Assembly: GCA_030144725.1 (NCBI GenBank)
Contig: JASKMD010000017.1
Location: forward strand, 10,210,308 to 10,274,307
Reading direction: 5' to 3'
Source: Haematococcus lacustris
Taxonomy: Eukaryota; Chlorophyta; Chlorophyceae; Chlamydomonadales; Haematococcaceae
Length of the DNA stretch: 64,000 nt
This document shows positions 11,576 through 41,331 of the stretch, piece by piece. The notes below the pieces were generated by a model that did no database searches, was not told the DNA's origin, and saw only the letters and a list, made by a program, of their open reading frames with translations. The translations under genes were made by a program, and so were the position numbers. Each line of letters opens with the position of its first letter. Within the stretch, counting starts at the first letter, position 1.

Positions 11576-11931
11576 CGAGGGAGTCAAGGGGCGCGCGGCA
11601 ACATGAAGAATAACCTACCGGCCCGGCTCTCACTGCCGTTGCGACGAGGCGTTTAGGCAACAGCTGAAGCCAGGCTAGTATGACTAGACTGAATAATCGT
11701 TTCTATAGTGACGAGAAATCAATGCATGCGTCACGACGCTGTCATGCAAGCCCGCACCTGCTCCAAGAGCAATAGCGGGTGCAAGTTCTAATCCCTACAG
11801 CCCTCATGCAACACCAAAATGAAGCATGAGTTGTACAGGCTGCGAGATCAATATTGTAAACGCTACTGACAGTGTGCCTAATGCTCACTTCAGCTCAGCC
11901 TTCTGGTGTGTGTGCCTCCAGGTCTACTACT

Positions 11932-11989
11932 AGCAAGAGCTCTACCCTACTCTACAGCTCTTGCTCACACACATCCCCTTTGTGAGGGG
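11932..11989 (-). ncRNA. Candidate structured RNA downstream of Fz-C
   Basis: About 40 bp beyond the Fz-C stop, the minus strand reads CCCCT-CACAA-AGGGG (11989-11975), then a conserved GATGTGTGTG, then a perfect 10-bp stem AGCAAGAGCT/AGCTCTTGCT (11965-11956 with 11941-11932). The same order recurs after Fz-B with different bases in the stem. This could be part of a guide (omega-type) RNA, or a structured 3' end of the element. Function is inferred only. Confidence 0.45.
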
Positions 11990-12029
11990 TTTGGTATCTT
12001 GTTTTCTTGGGTTGTATTGCTGTAGCTGG

Positions 12030-12221
12030 CTATCCCCGCTGCCACTTGTGCCGCCACTTGCGCAACAGGGCCTTGTCACACACGTACACCCACTCCTGGC
12101 CTAGCCTGCCTGGCTTTGGCATGGCTGGGCGGCCTTCCCAGTAGCACAGCTCAGTGGGGCGTGGGCCTGGGCCGACTGCACAGCGGCGAATGTTCAGCGC
12201 ACTACCCGTCATACAGCGCAC
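12030..12221 (-). pseudogene. Fanzor C-terminal fragment (Fz-C)
   Basis: This minus-strand frame reads ALNIRRCAVGPGPRPTELCY, then EGRPAMPKPGRLGQEWVYV, and ends LLRKWRHKWQRG and a stop. It matches Fz-B's last exon at roughly two thirds of positions. The fragment begins inside the RuvC-III motif, just past the catalytic Asp. Immediately upstream is a hexanucleotide repeat (12239-12296), so the rest of the gene was lost or replaced at that repeat. It cannot encode a nuclease alone. Confidence 0.75.
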
Positions 12222-12238
12222 TACCCGTCGTCCATGCA

Positions 12239-12296
12239 GGCTCGCCCCTGCCCCTGCCCCTGCCCCTGCCCCTGCCGCTGCCCCTGCCCCTGCCCC
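12239..12296. repeat. CCCCTG hexanucleotide repeat
   Basis: About nine copies of CCCCTG (one variant CCGCTG) abut the broken end of Fz-C. Confidence 0.9.
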
Positions 12297-12442
12297 ATAA
12301 GCGGGTTGCAGTGCTGAATGTGTTGTAGCCTGTGTAGACTGTTCTGAACAGATTTGACGGTTTGAAGGCGGTTCTTAAGATGTGTGTGGGGGCACGTCAA
12401 AGGATACCAGGCGTCCCTGTGCCGGCGCCCCCAACTGACAGC

Positions 12443-12745
12443 AAACCGACCCCTGGTAGTAGGACGGCTGTAATTCTGCACTCACTGCGCCATGTAACAT
12501 GCTAGATGATCCACAATGTATACAACCCAGCCCACTACCCTTCCAACTTCTCATAACAACCATGCAGTCAGTAGGCCGTGCACAGCAAAGCACCAAGTCA
12601 GTAATTCAAATTGAAAGCGTTGAGGGGCATGCAGTCATCGCTGCGACCGCCCGCGTCACTGAGGCTGCTCTACATGAGCATGCGCGTCGGCAGCAGCAGT
12701 CGGATCGGAAGACGGTTGAGGCAATGTGGTACGGTGGCAGTTGGC
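12443..12745. mobile_element. Dispersed element A, copy 2 (uninterrupted)
   Basis: This copy aligns with 470-630 plus 1367-1530 and keeps the site (acagcaaa, about 12587) where the copy at the left edge carries a hAT-like insert. It again contains the short frame MQSSLRPPASLRLLYM. From 12746 to 13296 I see no further gene or repeat. Confidence 0.75.
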
Positions 12746-13296
12746 AGGTGCGGTTGGGACACAGGCAGCATCGTAAGCAATAGTGTTCAGGAGGGGGTTG
12801 AGAACGCCAAGGGAAAGTAAGGTAGCATCCGCTTGAGGCCGGCTGCCAGTAGAGCCAATATGAAAGAGCCAGCCGCTAGCTGCAGCCTTCAGCTACAGCG
12901 GTTGTGAACCAGCATGGAGCACAGCTGTGTAAGCTAAGCGCTGTATAGCCTGCATGCACGTCATCATACTCCCGCACCTTGATCACCTAGCCTTTACTGC
13001 ACCCACCAAGAACTGAGCTTTGACATTGTCTGCCTGAGTGTACTAACTGTGTTCTCTATGCCGAACAATGCAGTGTGCCATACATGACGTTGATGATGAT
13101 GTCATCGCTCGTGTTGATGCATTCAGTCAAGGTCTTCATTCAGGGGCAGTTCAATGCCAGCAGGCGGTGTTGATGATAGGGCGCCAGACGAGGGCGGACC
13201 ATAGCTCCAGTTGCAACCCCAATGCTTTGAGGTGCAAGCGCAGGATGCTGCCCACCCCATGCCCAGCCTGCATGCACAGCAACCCTGGCTGCATGG

Positions 13297-31538
<18,242 letters not shown>

Positions 31539-31796
31539 CTTCTCTCCTCCCTATCAATTCCCGCGCGCATCACTTCTAGATTGCAGGCACATTCCCTTTA
31601 ACCAGGAAACATCGCACAAGCCTAAACCCAAAACTGCAAATTCACATCGCGATAACCACTCCCAGCCAGGTGTCAGCATGACGGCTGTCTTGCAGGTATT
31701 GAAGTGATACGGCAATTCATTCAGCGACAAAACGAGTGATGTAAGAAGTTTGGTCCTAAGAGTGTGTAGCTCCGTTCATCACGCTGTCAGCTAACG
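31539..31796. promoter_or_regulatory. Divergent promoter region, coiled-coil gene / CRM gene copy 1
   Basis: The ATGs of the minus-strand coiled-coil gene (31538) and the plus-strand CRM gene (31797) are 258 bp apart, head to head, so the regulatory sequence must be shared or overlapping. No TATA box is obvious. The region is duplicated upstream of CRM copy 2. The promoter role is inferred from geometry. Confidence 0.5.
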
Positions 31797-33119
31797 ATGG
31801 CAACTCTGCTCTTCTCTCGTTGCCATGCGATCAGCAGCTTGTGGCACTTATGCAGCAGCCTGCGACACTTGCAACATTGTTTGCGCCTTTCCCTTTGCGC
31901 CCCGAGCCTGTCTTGTCAGCCTCCGTTTCTGAGGAATACACACGGCTTACAGACTTTAGTACACCCCAGCACACAGTTAGCAGCTTCAAGAGGACTAGCT
32001 AGCACTATTCCAAAGGAGGTGCAGCAGGCAGTCCCCACAAAGAGGGAGAACAAAAAGAAAAAGATGGAAGAGAAGGAGGAGGGGGAAGTGGAAGGGGTCA
32101 ATGCGGGCCACAGCGAGTCTGCACCTTTGCCACTTCCTGAAGTCAGATATCAACGCTTTTTGAGAGTCAAGGAAAGGAACGCCCTGCTAAGAGAAGCCCA
32201 TATACTAGCACAAAAAAAGGAATTGTTTTACATGCGGGTAAGAGGCCAGTGTGTCCAAGTCCGAGCCACATGTGTGGGCAGCCCTTACAATGCTGCTGTG
32301 AAGAACCCTCCTTTCAGACTGCTGCTGGTCACTGCTGCGCTCCTGTACTGCTGCAGATTGAGAAAGATGGCATAACCCAGACGGTCATCTCCAGTGCTAT
32401 GGATGTCCTAATGAAGCACTCGTACGTGAGTGTGGCAGTGCCCAAGCTTGCAAGGGGAACCTGGCTGGACTAGACGGTGTGCTCCCTCCTTGTGATGGTA
32501 TGCACAAGATGTAGCCCACCATTGTTTGCAGCTTCGAGTCCGGCTGGCTGACGATTGTGGGCTGAAGCGACATGTATGTGTCCTCAAGTTGGAGGCGCTG
32601 CTAGATGCATTGTGTGTGCAGCAGGTAGGTAGCAGCGGGGCCGGGCAGGTTGTGTGCCACTGGCGCAGCACAGCCGCTTGCGCTACACACCTGCATGCTG
32701 GCTGCTTACTTAATCTTACTTATGTGCGCCAGCTGCTCCAGGTTGGGCAGTGTTGATACTCCCTGCCGTTGCTACCGGCCACTGCTCCCTGCCTTATCTG
32801 ATTTCTCATGGCGTGCATGCATGTATGTGTACTAATCGTACCTACCTACACTCTTGCCTGCCAAGTCTGCCTGTTTACCTACCTGCCTGTCCGGCTGGCT
32901 ATTGCACATGCCTCACAGGTGGGGAAGAGCATCACTCTTTACCGGCAGCCTGGCCTGCCACGGCCCTCCAACTGCCCTTCCTGTGTGGTACTGGGCAGCC
33001 AGGCGACATTAACCAAAATGGCCAAGGTAGCTAAGGTTAAGCGGATGGCGGCGAAGAAGCCACCAGGAACGGACGAGGTGCACAGGGACAGGCCGCCTGA
33101 GCTCCAGGTACTAGCGTAG
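31797..33119 (+). CDS. CRM-domain RNA-binding protein, tandem copy 1
   Basis: Exons 31797-32237, 32357-32425, 32532-32624 and 32919-33119 give 267 residues. The first 60 or so residues are rich in Arg, Ser, Leu and His and nearly free of acidic residues, consistent with a plastid or mitochondrial transit peptide. A charged Lys/Glu linker (KKKKMEEKEEGE) follows, then a YhbY/CRM fold: VRYQRFLRVKERNALLREA, IEKDGITQTVISSAMDVLMK, VRLADDCGLKRH, VGKSITLYRQPGLPRPSN. CRM domains bind group II introns or pre-ribosomal RNA in organelles. The signature loop reads EKDG, lacking the usual first Gly; copy 2 keeps GKHG. It ends in a basic tail (AKVAKVKRMAAKKPPG). Confidence 0.85.
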
Positions 33120-33237
33120 GCCCGCATGGCCAGTGATTAGGCACCGTGGTAGGCTCGGCGGATTATCAAGTGAAAGATTGTGAGAAGTAGGGAGCGCTGG
33201 CATGGGGCACATGATGACGGTTAATATCGTCAGCGTG

Positions 33238-33528
33238 ACATGGTTGCTGCTGTTTGTTGCTTGTTCTTCCATCTTCTCTCCTCCCTACCAATGCCCACGC
33301 GCATCACTTCTAGATTGCAGGCACATTTCCTTTATCCAGGGAACATCGCACAAGCCTTAACCCAAAACTGCAAATTCACATCGCGATATCTACACCCAGC
33401 CAGATGTCAGCATTACGGCTATCAAGCAGGTATTCAAGTGATACGGGTATTCATTTAGCGACAAAGCGAGTGAGGTAGGAATTTAGCATACGGTTAGCAG
33501 CTCCGCTCATCACGCTGTCACGCTGACG
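33238..33528. promoter_or_regulatory. Duplicated divergent promoter with a remnant of the coiled-coil gene's first exon
   Basis: This stretch matches 31500-31796, including the inverted start of the neighbouring coiled-coil gene ('gttgcttgttcttccat' on the plus strand encodes the reverse of MEEQATN). The tandem duplication therefore copied the shared promoter plus the first codons of the divergent gene. Those codons lead nowhere here, so that side is an orphan promoter. Confidence 0.7.
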
Positions 33529-34856
33529 ATGGCAACTCTGCACTTCTCTCGGTGCCATGCGAGCAGCAGCTCATGGCACTTGGGCGGCAGCCGGCGACAC
33601 TCGCAACATTCTTTGCGCCTTTCCCTTTGCGCCCCGAGCCTGTCTTGTCAGCCTCCGTTTCTGAGGAATACACACGGCTTACAGACTTTAGTACACCCCA
33701 GCACACGGTTAGCAGCTGCGAGAGGACCACCTAGAACTATTCCAAAGGAGGTACAGCAGGCAGTTCCCAAAGAGAAGGAGAACGAAAAGGAGAAGAGGGA
33801 AGAGAAGGAGGAGGGGGAAGAGGAAGGGGTCAATGCGGGCCACAGCGAGTCTGCACCTTTGCCACTTCCTGAAGTCAGATATCAACGCTTTTTGGGAGTC
33901 AAGGAGAGAAAGCCCCTGCAAAGAGAAGCCAATGAAATTGCGAAAAACAAGGAACTGATCAACATGCGGGTAAGAGACCCGTGTGTCAAATCCGCGCCAG
34001 GTGTTTGGTCAGCCATCACAATGCTGCTGTGAGGGGTCCTCCTTATAGGCTGCTGCTAGTCACTGCTTCGCTCCTGTACTGCTGCAGATTGGAAAACATG
34101 GCCTAACCCAGACAGTCATCTCCAGTGCCATGGATGTCCTAATGAAGCACCCTTACGTGAGTGTGGCAGTGCCCAAGCTTGCAAGGGGAACCTGGCTGGA
34201 CTAGACAGTGTGTTCCCTTATTGCTATGGTATGCACAGGATGTAGCCCACCATTGTTTGCAGCTTCGAGTCCGCCTGGCTGACGATTGTGGGCTGGAGCG
34301 GCGTGAGGGTGTCCTCAAGTTGGAGGCGCTGCTAGATGCAGTGTGTGTGCAGCAGGTAGGTAGCAGCGGGGCCGGGCAGGTTGTGTGCCACTGGCGCAGC
34401 ACAGCCGCTTGCGCCTCACACCTGCATGCTGGCTGCTTACTTAATCTTACTTATGTGCGCCAGCTGCTTTAAGTTGGGCAGTGTTCATACTCTCTGCCGT
34501 TGCTACCGGCCACTGCCCCCTGCCTTTCCCTGTTTCTCATGGCGTGCATGCATGTATGTGTACTAATCATACCTACCTACCCTCCTACCTGCCAAGTCTG
34601 CCTGCTCACCTACCTGCCTGGCTGGCTGGCTTCTGCACATGCCTTGCAGGTGGGGCACACCATCACTCTTTACAGACAGCCTGGCCTGCCACGGCCCTCC
34701 AACTGCCCTTCCTGTGTGGTACTGGGCAGCCAGGCAAAAGTAACCAAAGCGGCCAAGCTTGCTGAGGCTAAGGCTAAGCGGATGGCGGCGAAGAAGCCAC
34801 CAGGAACGGACGAGGTGCATAGGGACAGGCCGCCTGAGCTCCAGGTACTAGCGTAG
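33529..34856 (+). CDS. CRM-domain RNA-binding protein, tandem copy 2
   Basis: Exons 33529-33969, 34088-34156, 34263-34355 and 34650-34856 give 269 residues. The exon sizes match copy 1 exactly (441, 69, 93), with a last exon 6 bp longer. The CRM loop is intact (IGKHGLTQTVISSAMD), followed by VRLADDCGLERREG and VGHTITLYRQPGLPRPSN. The linker is more acidic than in copy 1 (EKEKREEKEEGEEEG). Copies start 1,732 bp apart. Intron sequences also align well, so the duplication is young. Copy 2, with the intact loop, looks like the conserved one. Confidence 0.87.
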
Positions 34857-35284
34857 GCCCGCATGGCCAGTGATTAGGCACCGTGACAGGCTGAGTGCCT
34901 TATTTAGTGAAAGATTGTGAGAAGTAGGGGGTGGTGGCACGGGGCATATGATGACGTTTTCACGGTCCTCCCTGGCCCCTCAGCTGCAATTACCGCAAAG
35001 CGCTGCCCTCCACATGGTGTGACTGACGCCGATTGAGGCACATGGAAGGGATGGTTGTCGCAAAGTGCAGCAGTGATTAATTGCCGGTGCTGTAGTCCGC
35101 AGGTAGCTCACCAAGCGGCAGGTGCAGCATGGCCAGTGGTCCGGCGAAGGCCATGGCCGCAGGTAAAGTATAAGTCGAGGAAGAGCACATGGGCAGACTG
35201 TTGTGGACTCATCTTGGCGTCTGGATCCGGACACATCTGGCATCCAGGACCTCCCTTGTCACCTTGGCGTGCAACACGTATCAA
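34857..35284. other. Intergenic stretch after CRM copy 2
   Basis: 34857-34945 repeats the sequence that follows copy 1 (33120-33215), which is the right edge of the duplicated unit. The remainder shows no gene or repeat I can support. Confidence 0.5.
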
Positions 35285-35545
35285 CGCAAAGGCAAAGCCA
35301 TGTCCCTTCTCTAGGGGTAGCATTCCGCCTGTGTGGGCCTGCCTCCCACGTACATGGCATGGGCGCTTTCCACACGCGCATGATCCCTGAGACGGGGCTA
35401 ATGTCAGGGATTGGTATGGCAAGCATACACTAATGGAAGCTGGCAACAGCTCATAAGATATACTACTGTACCATATACTGCTGTTGCTGCTGGGCTGCTG
35501 GGCTCATTGCCGCAGTCGCTTGTAGCCAGGGCCAGGATACTCCCT
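35285..35545 (-). mobile_element. Fanzor-family 3' tail T2 (diverged)
   Basis: It aligns loosely with T3 and T4: a 'ggcatgggcgc' core, the stretch around 'ggtatggcaagcatacacta', and the Gln-codon run before 'cgcttgtagcc'. The conserved CCCCT/AGGGG hairpin has decayed. From 35546 to 36514 I see no convincing coding exon; short plus-strand frames lack splice support and family resemblance. Confidence 0.5.
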
Positions 35546-36514
35546 GCCCGTGGCGGGCAGCCCAGTCTGTCTATCTGCAAGGGAGGTGCAGCGGGGGAGG
35601 TGCAGCTGGGGAGGTGCACTGGGGAGGTGCAGCGGGCAGGACCGTTATTGGTGCTGCTGGTCGTGGGCAAGGGGCAGGAGCGGTGGTCAGGGGCACATCT
35701 TGCCGCTTGAATGCCATAACAACCTGGGTGCTGCTCCGCACACAGCCGACTTGCTATGGCCCAGAGCCTGCGTGTGTGTGCCCTGTATGGAGCTGGAGGC
35801 CCACCAGAGCGCACTTGGGCCAATGCAAGCATCTTTGGTGCTGGCCTGTGGGTAGTGGAAACCAGCTGGCATCAGCATGAGTGGCCGGGGTGCTCATCCG
35901 GTGCTGAGGCCCAGACAGGCTCAGTGGTAAGCACTACTGTAAATCCTGTGAACTGCGAACTCTGCTAATTTCCACAATAGTGCTGGTGAAAGAGCGCAGC
36001 ACCAGCCATTTCTGCCCAGCCAGCCTTGTAGCTGGGTACTTTCCACTGCTTGCTATGCGCAGCTTGGAGCCAGGGCCTTGATAGGCCAGTGGGTCGGGCC
36101 AAATATAGGGGCCTGGTTTGTGTGTGCCCCAATGTGCCCCCATGCCATGTCTAATAGCGCCCCTGCAACCAGGCAGGCACACATCCAGCAGCTACAGAGC
36201 CTGGTCCCAGCACTATCCCTCCAACCATGCCCACCAAGCACACCAAGGCTGAGCAGCCTGCCCATGCAGGCGGGTTAGGGCATACGGCGAGGCTGCTTAT
36301 CACTGCAGTGGCCTCTGCTGATCACAAGTTAACGCCACATATCAGTTCAAGCTGGAGATGGCGGAACGACGGCAATGGCATGAATGGTGAGTGTGGTTGG
36401 GATTTTTTGTGATAAACATCAAACACGATGTATGAATTCAAAACCCCACCTGTCTGTCGCAACAGCCGCGATCAATCACCCATCTGAACCAACGTCGGGT
36501 GCGTTTGGGTTCGA

Positions 36515-39500
36515 ATGGCGGCACTGCTTCGGTCGATGCCTGCCGTTCAGGTCGCCCGCCTCATCGCCGTGGGGCTGTTATTCTGCAGCTGCGCATCCCA
36601 GCCTTCGCCCAGAGACTGGTAGGAGGTGTACTCTGCTTGCTTTTGGATGGCCATGGTCCAACATGGCCCACACCTTTTCAGGTTGTTGCCAGATTGCGAC
36701 AACAAAGACCAGGCAAAGCAAACCTTTGACCGTATGCTTCAATATGCCAACCCCAACACGGTGGGTGCAACATTGACACCCCATAGGTGTGTTACAATCG
36801 TGGCAGACCCCACAAGCCAGCATGCTCCAATGTAACGTCACTGGGCTTGTGGGATTCACCCCCTTCACTTCTGCCTGACCCCCTGGCGAGTGACTAGCCA
36901 GTTACGCACGACATCATTAGCCAGTTACACATGACCCACGCTCCTGCAGTGCAGCAGCTTGACAGGTGTTCAACCTTGATTGCTTGCAGATTGACCCTAC
37001 CATTCGACTCTGGTTTGCCGATTTCAAGCGGTACTTTAGCAAAGAGTACTACAGCAGCGATGCTGAACAAGCAGCACTGCTGAACTTTGCCCAAACCATG
37101 GAAAAAGTGCGGGCTACAAACACGAACACCTCCATACCTTACTGGCTGGCAGGCAACCAGTGAGTGACTCACTCCTGGGCCTGGAGCCAAACCCATGCCG
37201 TGGTATAAATGGATGGAGTCCCCGGTACCCTCTGCATCATTATACTCCATGCTGCTATTTAATGATGAGGACATAACTGGCCTTGCAATGAATGGCCTTG
37301 CGATGCACTTTTCATCGTTGCTGTGGCTCTGGTGCAGGTATGCTGACCTGGACTTCCTGTCCTTCAAGGCCCTCATACTTATGCGGACACCGACCCCGCA
37401 GCCCACCGGCCGCAAGCTGCAGTCCGGCGTCAGGGATGCGGGTCTGCACACAAGACGCCAGCTGCAGCAGGCTTTGCCGGCAGAGGTCAACTGGCTTGCA
37501 CAGGGCAAGGTCAGCGCGGTGAAAAACCAAGGGGGGTGAGTTGCCTGACCCCACAAGTCATCATAGCTGCATTGCAGTGTCCAAAGGACCGGTGACTGAG
37601 TCGCTCTGCTATGCAACCCGCAGTTGCGGCTCCTGCTGGGCCTTTGCGGCTGTGGCTGCTCTTGAGAGTGCGTACCTGATCGCCCGGCCAGGCACGACAG
37701 CAGCCGGCCCCCCGCCCCTGCACCTATCAGAGCAGCAGATCGTCAGCTGCGTGAATGCAGCTGCAGGATACTCCAGCCAGGTAACAGCCAGCAGCTGGTG
37801 GTGGGGTGCAAGCCGCTGGGCATGTCAGCTTGCAGCTGGCTCAGGTCTGCAACTAGACTGGCAGCATGGGGTAGGCATGACAGGTGCTTGGACAAAAGCA
37901 GCCAACTGGCCGACATGGTTTAGTGCGTTTGCATTAAGCAGATCATGGGGCTAGGCGGTGTGTGGCTGATGTGCTACCCCGCTCATTCCCAGGCTGGCTG
38001 CCAAGCCATGAGCCAGCAGAACAGACTCGCCCCTAGTTTCACAAGCCTACCACACCTGTGCTTCAGGCAAGCCAGTCTGACTGCCAAGCTGGGTAGGGCT
38101 GCTGGAGACGTTCACTGCCACTGTCACTGCTCCTGAGCCGCGCTTAGCTCATGGTTGCACCCCTGTGGCAGCAGACAGACGTGACAGCTTGTGTGACAGA
38201 CAGGCAGGCTGTGGGGCATGCAGTGCAGAGCCTGGCTGGGGCCTGTCCCTAGGCTCTGGGCTCAGAGCCCTAGGCCTAAGGCACTGGGCATCAGGCTCAG
38301 GGCTTAGGGCTCAGGGCTCGGGGTCTAAGCCTGCTCCTGCTCCACTCCAGGCTTGCCTCAGCTAAGGATTGCTGCACTCAGGCCCACTCAGCCACCTGCT
38401 GTGCTGCAGGGCTGCAACGGAGGCAGCAGCAGCGACGTGTTCAATTACGCAGCCCGCCAAAACGTAACCCTGGACAGTGTATACCCCTACTCTGCGGGCT
38501 TCAGTGGCAGCTCAGGTTGAGCTCGGCAGGACACACCACTGCCGTCCTCCTTACTGGCTCCGCTCTACACAGCCACCAACCCACCACACCACCTCATGCT
38601 GTCAAGCAACAGCCTCCACCCCCTTCAACAATCATGCGATAACTACTCTGCGGGCTGAAGAAACGCACGGGCATCACGCCCAAACCCCACACCATGCTAC
38701 ACAATCTTAACTCCCAGCCACCCCACCCTACCATCACCCAACCACCACCACCACCACCACCACCACCACACCACCCGTCACACCATCACCGTAGTGTACT
38801 GCCTAGGTTTGGCTATGGCCACCCCACCCCACCCCACCACAGCAGCATGTTCAAGGACCGATAGCAGCCTATCATTACTAAGTACGGCTGCCATCTTCAG
38901 GCCAGGCTGAGAGCTTGATAGGTGATGCCGTATAGGTGTTGCCGTACAACTACACCTTCACTACTGTTCCCACATTCTCCTGCTCCTTCTCACACAGCTT
39001 CTTTTGCTGCAGGGGCTCCTGTAGGCTGCTGCAGGGGCTGGACCACTGTCGCCCTCCCACTGCGCACCTCACTGCCCCCCCTGTTTACCCTGTGCCAGCG
39101 CAGGCGTGTGCAGCCGCTCCATACTCAGCAACACGCAGGCAGGCCAAGTGGTGCAGCTGGCCTCCGGGGGCCTGGCCACCCAGCCCAACAGCGAGGTGGC
39201 GCTGCAGCAAGCTGTGGCCCGCCAGCCCACTGTCGTATACTTTGAGGTTCGTGGGGGCTGGGTCTGCCAGGCTGCGTCACATCATGCCAGGGCTAGTCAT
39301 GGCCAGGGTGCGGGTCAATGTGCTGCGGGGTCTCGCACATTGCATGGTGACACACACCGGTGGCCCACATCGCTTGATACCTCGCTTCCATTGCGGGCTA
39401 CAGTTCCTGAAGTTCTTGAAGGTCCCTGAGCATGGACCCCCCTAGATGTCCGCCCCCTTGTTCCGCCATGTTCTGCCACAGCCAGTGCAGAGTTGCATGG

Positions 39501-41331
39501 CGGCAAGCAGCAGCCTGTATTTGAGCACCAGGGCGGTCATCTTAAGCACAGCATCACCACCACCACCACCACCATCACCACCATCGTCCCATGGCAGTCT
39601 GCTTAGGCTCCTCCGTCAGCACCGTGTTATAGCTACGTCAGCACCGCGTCAGCCCGCAAAGGCGAAATCAGGTCCCCTCATTAGGGGTGGTGTTCTGTCT
39701 GTGTGACCTTGTGTTCACATGCACATGGCATGGGCGCCTTCCACCTACACTATTGCCTGACCCCTGTGACAAGGCTACAGCCTAGCTTTGGCATGACGAA
39801 CATGCACTAAGTATAAGCTGATACCAGCTCAACAAAGGGGGACACACACTGCTGCGCCACAGGCTGCTGCTGCTGCTACTGGGCCTTGGGTGGCCGGTCA
39901 TGCAGCCGCTTGTAGCCCAGTTCAGGGGACTCCTTGCCCTTGGCTTGCAGAGCTGGCCATGTGCCATGTGCCGCACCATCCAGGCTGTGTGTGAGGTGTG
40001 TTGTAACACGCAGGTGGACGACCAGTTCATGAGCTATCGCGGAGGCGTGTATCGTCCCCGCACCTGCACCAACCGCCTGAACCACGCAATGGTGAGCCCA
40101 GCGGCGCCAGCAGGGCTGCAGGTCCACACCAGGCCACACATCACACTGTACCGCTGTGCCGCTACAACTGTACTGCTGTACTGCACACCTCACGCACCTG
40201 GCCACACACCACTGCGCCTGCCATCACCACTGTCATCACCACTAATGCCATTGCATGTCTTCACATGACTCATTGTACATGGCTGAAATCTCGTACAACC
40301 AGCAGCAGCAGCAGCAGCAGCTGATGGCCAGCCTACCAGGAGTTGCTCTCTGGCCCAGTTGCAGCTGCCCCCACCCGCCCTGCCGCCTGGCCCGGCCTGA
40401 GCTGGCCAGGTGGTGGAGGGCTACTCCACTGCAGGCCGCTACTGGCTCCTGCGCAACAGCTGGGGGGCATTCTGGGGGGAGGGCGGCTACGCACGCGTGC
40501 AGATGACAGGTGAGGGGGGAAGGGCCCACAGGGGGTGGGACCACAGGGGCTGGGGGGCTGTTGAGGGTTAGGGATAGGGATACGGATAGGGTTAGGGAGG
40601 GTCGAGGGTAGAAGGGCAGCGGGTAGAAGGGCAGCGGCAGCAACAGGGGGAGGCAGTTGCTGGGATGCTGCGGTCAGTTGGGCAGCTGCCCCTCACCGTC
40701 TGCCCTGCCCGCTTGCCCACCTCTACGCCCCTTGCCCTCACTGCTTATCTGCGCCGCTTCATACTGCAAGCAGTCAGCAGCTAGCCCTGTGCTGGGTCAG
40801 TGGCTTGATGGTGGCAATGCTGCTGCCTGCATGGTAGTGAGGAGCGCTATCAGCAAGCAGGGACGAGTGTGTGCAAGCGCCTGCTGACAGCTGTTTTGCC
40901 CCTAACCCGTCACTTCAAACCCCTCAGTCAGTCAGTGACACAGTCAGTACCCTCCGTCAGTGACACGGCTGTGCATGGCCCACCTGCTGCCAGGCACTGC
41001 CAGTGGGCCGTGTGGCATGTACCTGGTGGGCGGCATGCTGCCCGGACTCGACTTCTCACGCTCTCTGGACAACACAGGGGGCAGCAGGCCCCCCCCACCC
41101 CCACCCCCACCCCCACCAGCTACTGCCAAGTGGCCCCCACCCGCAAAGCGACCGCCTTCCCCCCTGGTGCTGTCCCCGCCCCTCTCCCCCCCTCCACCCC
41201 CTGCCCTCCCCCCCCTGGCACCACCACCACCTCCCAGTTCCCCCCCACCCCCCCCCTCCCCCTCCACCCTCCCCTCCTCCAGCCCCGGCACCTACCATTC
41301 CCCCTCCTCCACGTCAGCCCCCACCCCCTAA
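36515..41331 (+). CDS. Papain-family (C1A) cysteine protease with Pro-rich C-terminal tail
   Basis: Exons: 36515-36618, 36682-36760, 36990-37159, 37338-37535, 37624-37780, 38410-38515, 39104-39246, 40014-40091, 40410-40509, 40994-41331; all phases close (about 490 residues). A signal peptide (VARLIAVGLLFCSCASQPS) targets it to the secretory pathway or vacuole. An I29-like propeptide follows (ADFKRYFSKEYYSSD). The mature enzyme has ALPAEVNWLAQGKV, the oxyanion Gln and catalytic Cys in KNQGGCGSCWAFA, GCNGGSSSDVFNYAA, the catalytic His in RLNHAM, and the Asn in LLRNSWGAFWGEGGYARV. The last exon starts ASGPCGMYLVGGMLPG and becomes almost pure Pro/Ser/Ala. All catalytic residues are present, so it should be active. 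Another splice at the 3' end could lengthen the tail. Intron 7 carries Fanzor tail T3 in antisense. Confidence 0.9.
39627..39970 (-). mobile_element. Fanzor-family 3' tail T3, inside a protease intron
   Basis: The minus strand encodes ALQAKGKESPELGYKRLHD then RPPKAQ, a Gln run and PVAQ, the end of the Fz-A-type protein. About 250 bp of conserved non-coding DNA follows, with a CCCCT-CATT-AGGGG hairpin at 39674-39687. It shares its outer end ('ttatagctacgtcagcacc') with T4. It sits wholly within protease intron 7, antisense to the gene. Confidence 0.75.

Noticed and set aside
40557..40600. Telomere-like TTAGGG/ATAGGG units (also 47845-47875 and 59958-60003)
   Set aside because: Only a few degenerate units, and algal telomeres normally use TTTTAGGG; ordinary G-rich intronic sequence explains them.
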